Origin: Ophiothrix spiculata
Taxonomy: Eukaryota > Echinodermata > Ophiuroidea > Amphilepidida > Ophiotrichidae
Reading direction: 5' to 3' (one strand)
Length of the DNA: 49,765 nt
Assembly (NCBI GenBank): GCA_000969725.1
Contig: JXSR01S002274.1
Position numbers and translations under genes: made by a program
Part shown: in pieces, positions 42,260 to 49,765 of the stretch
Position numbering within the stretch: position 1 is the stretch's first letter
How the letters are laid out: the number at the start of each line of letters is the position of its first letter
Notes under the pieces: model-generated
Database searches by the model: none
What the model was told of the DNA's origin: nothing
What the model saw: only the letters and a program-made list of their open reading frames with translations

Positions 42260-42690
42260 ATCATTTTTTCACACATGAACAAAAATTTTAAGTTTTGTAT
42301 GTTAGGATTGTCTGTATTTCAGTTAATTTTAATTTAATTTGTTTTTTTCGTAAAGCAAAACTAATTGGCATCTGTTATTTAGGCCACCAATTTATACAAA
42401 AAAATTCTGAAAAATACAACGCAATAAAGAGAAATGCTTAAAATCACAGATAATGTCATAGTTATTCAAAGCAAAACAAATAGCAGTGCTCGATAAAGAA
42501 ACTCTCACTGACAAATCTCCAAAAAGTTGATGAAATTTGACAAAATCAAGCAAAAATGGAACTAAATAATATATGTATTTTTTTGGGGGGTGTCCTTTTC
42601 ACCTTTATTGCTTATTTGAGAAATCTTTATGACAGCATATTTCTGGATGTTAAACAGTGTTCAGTAAACTGATATATACACAGGAAATGT
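42260..42690. other. AT-rich spacer
   Basis: No frames, repeats or RNA features that I can support. An 8-nt G run is near 42585. Confidence 0.4.
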
Positions 42691-42699
42691 TTGTTAAAT

Positions 42700-43047
42700 C
42701 CCCGGGGGGGGGGGGCACTCACATATTGGAGCAGGGTATATATGTCCGGCGGTCAAGACCCCCTTTTTCAGGCCGCCAGGCCGCTCACTAGATCCCCATT
42801 TTCAGCATGATTCAGTTCTTTTGACCCCATTTTTGAGAAAAATACCAAATTTTAGCTCTAACTGCAAAAATTGCAAAAAATTTCAGCTCAGGAGGCTATT
42901 TTTGGCCAAAATTTCAGTTCACTAGACCCCCAAAATTGGTTTCAAAGGTCCATTTTTTTTTACAGAAAATCAGTTCACCTGCCCCCAATTTCGGCGCTTC
43001 GCGCCTGACATACCTACCACTTTCAAAGTTGAGTGCCCCCCCTGGGG
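42700..43047. mobile_element. G-run MITE with TTAAAT duplication
   Basis: TTAAAT at 42694-42699 and 43048-43053. Ends CCCCGGGGGGGGGGGGCACT and AGTGCCCCCCCTGGGG are inverted. The interior has degenerate repeats of TTCAGTTCACTAGACCCC. The long G run can form stacked-G structures. No coding. Confidence 0.8.
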
Positions 43048-43339
43048 TTAAATCTTCATTAATGAAGCACACATTATATCAGAAGAAGGAGAAGAGGTAC
43101 AATGGAGAAATGGGCTTCAAAGCTAGATTTCTTTAATGCTTTATTGAACCATTAACAGGATGATGAAGAGGAGCAAACATTTTTCACCTAAAATTTGTGA
43201 TTCTATATCAAAAAGCACAACTAAAATAATGTCAATTAGTAGCACAAACTAAACCCACAGACTTTTGACTTTTTAGAATGCGAACAAACTTACTATTTCT
43301 ATTCATCTTGAGGTTTGAAAAAAGTAAAAAAAAACAACT

Positions 43340-43560
43340 TAGTAATTGGACTAACCTGTCATGAAGACAACTATTTATTGGCCTTTTACAGATAGAGGCT
43401 TTACTTCACCAATCCATCTGCCAAAGTATATCAGCACAATACCACCTGATATCCAGTTTCAGTTTTCTAGAATACGCATATTGTGTAGCATTAATTCGTA
43501 ATCAGAACAGAACAGACAGCTCATAAAATAACAAGTTTCTTTTTCTTTTCTTTTTTTTCC
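43340..43560 (+). repeat. Third copy of the 272-bp repeat, diverged
   Basis: GGACTAACCTGTCATGAAGA, ACTATTTATTGGCC and CAGTTTTCTAGAATACGCAT keep the order of 41731-42255. It is separated from them by the G-run MITE and its flanks. Confidence 0.7.
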
Positions 43561-43569
43561 CTTCAAATG

Positions 43570-44165
43570 TGGACTCTTTCATCAGAATATTGCTAGTGGA
43601 ATGTTTTCAGGATGACTGATGTCTTGAAAGAATGTTAAACCAGTAACCTATATGTGGTAGGATCAACAAAGTGGGACGGGTGTCATTTTTGTCACAAATA
43701 TCAATTTTGAGATTTAAAGGAAAGTAAAACAAATTTTTTCTTTGTTTTTTATTTCTGTCAACATTTTCCCCCCTAACCATATAGGTAACCTAATTTTCAT
43801 ATATTATTTTCCCACTCTCTTTGAACTTCTGCCCTGCTTAAATGTGAGCCAAATTTCATGGAAAAAAACCTTTGGGCAAGCAGTTTTTCCATATTTTGGA
43901 AGAATAGGTCCTTTTCAACGTAAAATCATACTTTTGGCTGGCTTTTTGAAATGAAACAAAAGATTTTCAATTTTTTTCGTTGTCCTGTGTTTTATTGACC
44001 AAGTTCATCCCTTTGGTCAGGAACATGCATTCAGGAAGGTAAGGGTGGAGGAGGACATCTTTATGTAGACCCCCTTTTTAATGCACTAATAATGGTGCAC
44101 AGGCTTTATGCCACTAAAGATTATTTCTACATTGAGTCACATAGGTGCATTCAAACTAAGTTTAC
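43570..44165. other. Spacer, nothing recognised
   Basis: AT-rich with T runs. The 70-codon frame at 43742 has no recognisable content. Confidence 0.4.
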
Positions 44166-44167
44166 AT

Positions 44168-44633
44168 ATATGTGACCCGTCAAATTGAAAGGTACCTTAA
44201 GGTAGGCATAGTAAATTACGAGATACGGGCCATTGAAGCTAAGCATAGTCAAAAATCATGTCCAAGGTCGAATATCTAATTTCATCAGAAACGTTACCTT
44301 TGAAGTGTATTCTATCATATTAATCAGAATCCAACATCCAAAACATAAACCAAAACATAAGACAAATATTTTAAAAACCGAGATAAAAATCCTTTCTCCA
44401 TTCAAGTTTTACCAGTACAGAAACTTTAAATTCAATTTTCTAAAAACTATAGTTTTCTGAATCAGCCCGATGCCTTTTACCAATTTGGATGTAACTTTGC
44501 AATCCAACATCCAATAACCAAAAGCAAGGTGTCATTTTAAAGCTTAAAATATGATCTTTCAAATGAGACCAAAAATTATTTTTTTTTCATTTTGGGACCC
44601 TTAAGGTACCTTTCGATATGATGGGTCACATAT
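44168..44633. mobile_element. MITE with ATATGTGACCC ends
   Basis: ATATGTGACCCGTCAAATTG and the complementary ATGATGGGTCACATAT bound a 466-bp segment. Further inside GAAAGGTACCTTAAGG faces CCTTAAGGTACCTTTC, a perfect 16-bp match. The target duplication is short or masked by the AT-rich flank. The 75-codon frame at 44233 is a by-product. Confidence 0.8.
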
Positions 44634-44639
44634 GAACCA

Positions 44640-46405
44640 GACCTAATAGTCAGGGGGCTTATGTAATCCCATGGCCTTTCAATGATTAAAGCATTACACC
44701 TATTTGGGAACCTTAAGTGGCATCCAAATAACAAGAAAACATTTGCTGGAGATCACCGAGGGGTGGCAGATGGCGGCCATAATTTAAAGATATCAAAGAT
44801 ATACTGTTAAAAAACTATTTGTAAGATACAGATTAAGACAGACAATACTTTGGAGAGGCTTAGTTACCTGTCATATGATCAAGTGAGCAAATTCTGAAAT
44901 TATGTAAAATGATACTAAGAAAATAATTTGGCTAACTCAAATTTCCAGGGGCACTCATATGTGAAAGTCATATTTGACTGTCTAAAATATTGTGGTTATT
45001 TGTCACGAATAAACAAGGAAAGCATGGACACTAGAAATATTAATCAGTTTTATTTATGTACGCACAGAAAATGTCATTTTTTCCTCTTTAATTGTGAATG
45101 ATGAGGTTTTTTTTATATTGGCCACCAGGCTGTTTTTCAGTAAGCTAGGATCAGGTTGGGGCGTTGGTTAAGTTTCCCTATGTTGGACCTACAAACTGTG
45201 TAGTATTTTTGTTTTATGATTATGTAACCTGCAGTATCACTGTTGATATTTATTTGCATTTTTGCTGTGTAAATCATTATCAATGTAACTGTAAGCCACG
45301 ATTGTCAATTTTACCACTCAAAACAAAATTCTGCATGAATCCCAATGACTGACTTCTGTTGACCAGTGGAGGACAGGTGCGGGAAGGGGGAGTCGTCCAG
45401 AAAAACAATCTGCTAACCCCCTAATGAAATCAAGAAAAGTAAAAAGTGATTGCTACTCTGCACAAAATTAACCTTACGGAAATTTGGATTTTTATGAATT
45501 TATTTTAAGCAAAATTTAAGTGATTTGCTACATGGAAACAATTTGGGTAACCTTTTTGTGTCTGAGCAAGAACTCTCTTGCCCCCCCCCCTCCCTCCCCC
45601 ACAAATGAAAGTGTATGTGCCACTGCTGCTGAGTAGCACATCACTAATAGATAAGGTGATAATGAATATACTGTTACAATGGAAATTGGAGGTATGAAAC
45701 TTAAAAGGCATTTAAAAATATGAGTTGAGAGGAAATTTTTGTGATGACACCTTGGAACAACTTGTAAGGTGTCGGTCGGTTGGGGAATTCCCTCTTGAGA
45801 AAGCTTGAAAGTGTAAATTTGTACGCATAGATAATGACTTGGTTCTATTCTCTTGTTTGCAGTATAACGTTATTAGCCACAATTTCACACAGATATGAAA
45901 ACTCATATTAAATACTTTAAATCAAAAACAAAACAACAAACAAACAAAAAACTATCCAGAATAATTTTTCTTAAAAATACCATTTTCAACCAAATTCCTT
46001 AACATACCAATCTGCCAAGAATGTTTCTGTTTTCCTCAATTTTTAATTTCAATGCACACTTGTTCATTTTAAAATGATTTATTACTCTCTAGGAATGTGA
46101 ACTGTATTTAAATGTTTAATAACTTTATTAAAATGTTTTAAGAGATGAAAAAAGTGTTGATTTTGAGAAGTGAACAGTTTATTTCTATAATCACTTTTTT
46201 TACTTTTGGATATTTTTTGTGTCCTCATGCAGAGACATAAAAATGCAAAACTGTTTCTTGCACTTCAACTATTCATGTTTAAATGGAATTGTTGTGGATT
46301 AAGGTAGTAGTTAAAAATACTTCCTAAAACTGCAATGACATCTGTGTCGGATTTGTCTATATATTCTTTTAAATGTATTGATGCCATAGGTTGGGAAATA
46401 TGTTA
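44640..46405. other. Spacer with simple-sequence tracts
   Basis: A C-rich tract (CCCCCCCCCCTCCCTCCCCC at about 45581) and AAAC-rich DNA near 45925. No gene, RNA or shared repeat is seen; small frames at 45164, 45505 and 45712 are unconvincing. Confidence 0.4.
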
Positions 46406-46409
46406 TGTT

Positions 46410-46750
46410 TTGTTTGTAAAACATTGCTTTTACATCATCAATTGCAGATAAATGAAAGAAATTTCATAAATTTCAATTTTGCATTGAATTTGCTAATAAA
46501 GCCAATTTTAAGATTTAGAGGGCAGTATTTATCGTTGTTGCCAACAATGAATGAAAATATAAATGCTGCTGTTATTTCTACTAACATGTCAAATGATGCA
46601 AAAATCTCAAATGTATTGAAATATCTTTGGGGATAACTTTGCTTGATCTTGTCCAATGCCCTTTAATAACTAATTATTAAAAACACACCCACTCATCCAA
46701 GAAAATTTGTTCTGGGCAAACTTTTTTGTAAGATCTTATAGTATATTGCT
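46410..46750. mobile_element. Copy of the longer M-related element (right part)
   Basis: Matches 34010-34350 (TTTACATCATCAATTGCAG, GAGGGCAGTATTTATCGTTG, AAACACACCCACTCATCCAA) and ends TATAGTATATTGCT before TTAA at 46751. It lies head-to-tail against the M MITE that follows, sharing that TTAA. Confidence 0.7.
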
Positions 46751-46754
46751 TTAA

Positions 46755-47108
46755 AGCAATACTATAAGATTTTGATCAAAAATGGTTTTTAGTAAAAACA
46801 GCATAAAATGAAGGAATGTGCCACTATCTGAAAGTGTTTTCAAGAGTATTTTGTCAAAAAATAAAATGGTTTGCTATTGAAAATGGATTAAACCACATGC
46901 ATGCTTTCCTATACTAATACATGTGGAATTAAATTTAGGATCCTGAATTTAATTCAACAAATGGCAATAAAAGAAAAAGTAAGCATATTTAAACCAAATC
47001 CTTTAGAGGGTAGTACTATCTACCCAAAACAAACCCAATAAGCTAAAAAATTCAAAAGTCATGGGTGACAGGGGGCAGTGCATTTTTAAAACTTTATATA
47101 GTATTGCT
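46755..47108. mobile_element. TTAA MITE, family M, copy 3
   Basis: AGCAATACTATAAGATTTTG at the left and ATATAGTATTGCT at the right, TTAA at 46751-46754 and 47109-47112. The palindrome at 46926-46955 has one core change (TTAGGATCCTGAA). Confidence 0.85.
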
Positions 47109-47259
47109 TTAAGTAAGCACTTAAAGATTTGAAATTAATATTTATTCCAGGTAAATTTGCAAAGAACACGTTAATAATTGTTTCATTTTAAAATTACAAC
47201 TCATAAGTAAAATACACACACATAATGAAATTTTGAAATAAAGTAAAACTATGATTTTA

Positions 47260-47403
47260 ATAATAATATTAATAATAAGCAGGCTTTTATATAGCGCCCT
47301 TAGTCCTGGGACCTCGAGGCACTTTACAAGAAGTTAAAAACAGTGAAATATTACAACGCACGGAAATTGATAAGACATACAAAAAATACAACAAATAAAT
47401 AAA
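47260..47403 (-). mobile_element. Retroposed LINE/SINE tail, 144 bp
   Basis: ATTTTA at 47254-47259 and 47404-47409 is the target duplication; copy A reads TATGATTTTATAGACATTCC, the empty site. On the minus strand the end is GGGCGCTATATAAAAGCC followed by a TTATTATTAATATTATTATT tail, preceded by TTGTAAAGTGCCTCGAGG. An ATT-type tail and a small, 5'-truncated insert point to LINE-driven retroposition. Confidence 0.8.
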
Positions 47404-47529
47404 ATTTTATAAACATTCCAAGTGTGATGAAAATGTGTATCAAGTATATTTATAAAAAAATTCAAACAAATTGAAAAAGGATCATTAGATGATAGATAGT
47501 AAACCTGTCAGGCTGCAAGTTGTTATTAT

Positions 47530-48140
47530 GAAATAATTATAGAATCTTGAAAACAACCCCTTGAGGAGGGAGCTCTGCCGTCTCTCTTGCATGTTGTTAT
47601 GAGTGGCAAGTATTTTAAGTTACACACGTTCTCTATCGGTTGATGTACTCTCTCATTATAGTTGTGAGTTTGCCTTACATGTCCCATCATCCACACTAGC
47701 CTAGCCTAGCTCAGCTCGGGCATGCACTTATGTGGACATCTGTCAGTCGCGTGGACACTTTACCCTACCACCTGAGAGCCTTGAGAGTTCTGCTTGTGTG
47801 TGAAATTGAGCTTGTTAAAGTTTTGAGAATTGACGATTAGGATTCTTGGCACGTGGAGGATGTCTTGGCGTTCATATTTGCATTAGCTGCAAAACACTTG
47901 TCGACTTAACACATGAGATTTTGACTTGAGCTATGTAATCGGTGGAACTGACAAACTCGATTGCGGGATCATAACGTTACGTTTACTAAGGGATATGTAC
48001 TCTTGTGTGGATATTGATACGAAAGGATAGACTTATTTAGTACATGTGGTTGGACGGAAAACACAATTTGAATTGATTGTGACACTTTAATTGTACGGTA
48101 CTTCAACAGTGACTGCATTCTGGAGGATAATTATTAAAAG
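47530..48140 (+). other. Candidate non-coding exon or promoter segment, copy B
   Basis: Same core as 34620-35228, with few differences: for example TTGGCGTTC for TTGCCGTTC, ACGTTTACT for ACATTTACT, and a 2-bp insertion before the donor-like ATTAAAAG|GTTTGTAAAT. Confidence 0.3.
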
Positions 48141-48492
48141 GTTTGTAAATTAATAAGAAAGTATATGGATTTTTAGGAATGATAATAGAAAGTAAGCAAG
48201 GGATTTGTATGCTTTATTTTTGACTTATCATTCTTGAATGTCATGTAAAAGAAGAAAGTGCATTTCGATTTACACATCCAGAAAATGTGCATTTGGGATA
48301 TAAATAGTGTATGGTTAAAAGCATATCGCAGACTAACTGTAGGTATGCTGGGCCATACAGGGAGATTCAGTGAGTGATATGGGAGGGGTACGAGAAGGGG
48401 GTAAAATGTCGTCGGGTGATGCGATGTGGTTAGATGCAAATTAAATGTGAGGTTTTTTGCTTCAGCTGTTGTGTGATGGAGATGGAAGGGTA

Positions 48493-48665
48493 TTTCTGTT
48501 GTGTAAATGTTTACATTTAGATTTACAATGTTGGAAATCTGAGAAGGGGTAGTAAACATGTGGGATATGAGGGTCACGGTTGGGGAGGTGTGTTGTGTAA
48601 ATGTTTAGATTTAGATTTACAATGTTGGAAATCTGAGAAGGGATAGTAAACATGTGGGATGTGAG
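48493..48665 (+). repeat. Local tandem duplication in copy B
   Basis: ATTTAGATTTACAATGTTGG and GTAAACATGTGGGATRTGAG each occur twice about 100 bp apart. Copy A has a single version near 35600-35650. Confidence 0.8.
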
Positions 48666-48845
48666 GGTGTTAGGGAGGTGTGTTTATAAATAAGTCTTGA
48701 TGTGTTTTTTGGTTGGGTTTTGCTAACAAATATTTTTAGTGATTGTTGTAGGGCAGGTCAGGTTTACAAATACTTTTGGTGAGTTATAGGGGTTGAGTTT
48801 GGTTTAGATCAAGGTGTTGGAATTTAATAGAAGAATGTGCTTTAG

Positions 48846-49057
48846 GGGCGCACCATTTGATTTTCAGGGAGGTGATGGAAGTTGAGGTCGGTCAATTTTT
48901 TTTTTATCACATATTTTTTTTTACCTTGAAGTAGTTGGGTTAAGGGTTTTTTTTTTCTCATCTTTGGGTAAAGATTTTTTTTTGCCGCCTTCGGTGGAGA
49001 AGTTTTTAAAAAACAAACAAACACATCCATCCCCCTGAGAATCAAATGGTGCGTCCC
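48846..49057. mobile_element. MITE, GGGCGCACCATTTGATT family, complete
   Basis: TTAG at 48842-48845 and 49058-49061. Ends GGGCGCACCATTTGATTTTC and GAATCAAATGGTGCGTCCC are inverted, followed inward by a C or G run. Copy A retains only the left arm. The 67-codon minus-strand frame here belongs to the repeat. Confidence 0.75.
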
Positions 49058-49359
49058 TTAGGTGATGTTTATCAGGGTCACAAAATGAATAGAGAATTTA
49101 AATGAGTTACAAATTTACAAATATGTATGTGCATTAATATGTTTGGTGCCATTTCAAAACTAATGATGTTTAAAACTACATAAATATCAAATTAAAGTTT
49201 ATTTGAAATTGTCATAATTGTCCAGGTGGCACCAGAGTTTGGTTTGGGTAAGCGTGGAGCACCAAAACATTGTCTGATCTAAAGAATAGCAGAAGAGGTG
49301 CTAAAAGGGGTCTTAGTGGCCAGATATCTGTCTATCTGCCTATATGTGACCTGCAGTGG

Positions 49360-49451
49360 CAAAAGAGGATGCAGTTGTCGGCACCTACATGCTGCTCATT
49401 GTAGCAGATATACAATGGCTACATGTAGGAGAGGACAACTGCATCATTTTG
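49360..49451. ncRNA. Pre-miRNA-like hairpin, copy B (candidate)
   Basis: Homologue of 36356-36445. The inner stems CTACATG/CATGTAG and CATTG/CAATG are unchanged. The outer stem has a 2-base insertion (CAAAAGAGGATG) and one mismatch (GCATCATTTTG), which weakens it. Confidence 0.3.
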
Positions 49452-49555
49452 CCGTGGTGGCCCACATGACAGTGAATGGCTCAATGGGATAGTTATATTT
49501 GAAAGATGTTTGTACATATTCACAATTAATTATGTATTGTGAAATTTTCACCTTA

Positions 49556-49699
49556 AGGCTCTGTCACACATCACCGTACCGTGTGAATATTGACTAATAA
49601 CGTACACTGTTTTGTAATCGATTACATGTATTTTAATGACCAAACCAGTGTACGTTATTAGTTCGCTATTCGTACGTTTCGTGATGTGTGACAGAGCCT
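49556..49699. mobile_element. PIF/Harbinger-like MITE, AGGCTCTGTCACAC family, short copy
   Basis: TTA at 49553-49555 and 49700-49702. Ends AGGCTCTGTCACACATCACC and GTGATGTGTGACAGAGCCT. Copy A reads TTCACCTTGGAGATGC without it, so it inserted into copy B after the duplication. 144 bp, no coding. Confidence 0.85.
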
Positions 49700-49765
49700 T
49701 TAGAGATGCATGTTAATTTAGTGTCACTCTAGGTTAAAATAGTATTTATAACCCCCCCCCCCCCC

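Larger units (their letters stand above)
47111..49765 (+). repeat. Segmental duplication, copy B (runs to window end)
   Basis: Second copy of 34355-36626. Present only here: a retroposed fragment at 47260-47403, an extra tandem repeat at 48493-48665, the right arm of the MITE at 48846-49057, and the Harbinger-like MITE at 49556-49699. Missing here: the element 36119-36299. Confidence 0.85.

Noticed and set aside
48173-48577. 134-codon minus-strand frame as a gene
   Set aside because: The composition is low-complexity H, T and P rich, its counterpart in copy A (35261-35527) is shorter and interrupted, and it overlaps a local tandem duplication.
34355-49765. The two direct copies as LTRs of one retrotransposon
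   Set aside because: The copies lack TG...CA tips, primer-binding site or polypurine tract, and nothing between them resembles gag or pol. Similarity also continues with the same order past any plausible LTR length.

Overview
This window looks like non-coding DNA from an animal nuclear genome. It is strongly AT-rich, with no long open reading frame, no operon structure and no ribosome binding sites. It is packed with transposon-derived repeats, a decayed LINE reverse transcriptase and a tRNA-derived SINE-like remnant. The repeat style fits a marine invertebrate, perhaps an echinoderm or another invertebrate deuterostome: many TTAA, TA and 3-bp target-site MITEs, TTAGGG-type telomere-like DNA, and a LINE-like tail rich in GAATT. 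That placement is an inference and cannot be proved from the sequence alone. I found no confident protein-coding gene; the short ORFs are chance frames or lie inside repeats.

Layout. 1-0.6 kb: inverted copy of a repeat family (R1). 0.9-1.7 kb: TA-target transposon with long terminal inverted repeats (TIRs). 2.5-10.5 kb: at least three diverged tandem copies of a 2-3 kb unit, each broken by different MITEs. 10.6-14.4 kb: R1 again, a degenerate AT-rich tandem repeat, and a LINE pseudogene. 14.5-21 kb: interleaved repeat families with several insertions, including a small element with a telomere-like core. 21-22.8 kb: a three-level nest of elements. 23-31 kb: a two-orientation minisatellite, two CRE-bearing MITEs and several inverted repeats. 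31.4-33.2 kb: little recognisable apart from one exon-like 46-bp segment. 33.2-36.6 kb and 46.4-49.8 kb: a roughly 2.3-2.6 kb direct segmental duplication whose GC-richer core looks like a non-coding exon ending at a donor-like site. 37-45 kb: LINE-like 3' end, hairpin repeats, tandem duplications, a SINE-like remnant and more MITEs.

The main value of the window is internal comparison. Because so many segments occur twice or more, many insertions can be read against an empty or near-empty paralogous site. That gives target-site duplications (TSDs) and relative ages: TA for a CAGGGTGTCC family, TTAA for several families, TAA/TTA/TCA for PIF/Harbinger-like MITEs, about 6 bp, 8 bp and 9 bp for others. 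The most interesting items are a MITE family carrying TGACGTCA sites, a TTAA element with two X-box/CCAAT pairs, TTAA MITEs centred on 30-bp palindromes, a telomere-core MITE, a conserved pre-miRNA-like hairpin inside the segmental duplication, and a 262-bp block identical between otherwise diverged tandem units. All identity statements are by eye; no alignment or database search was run.
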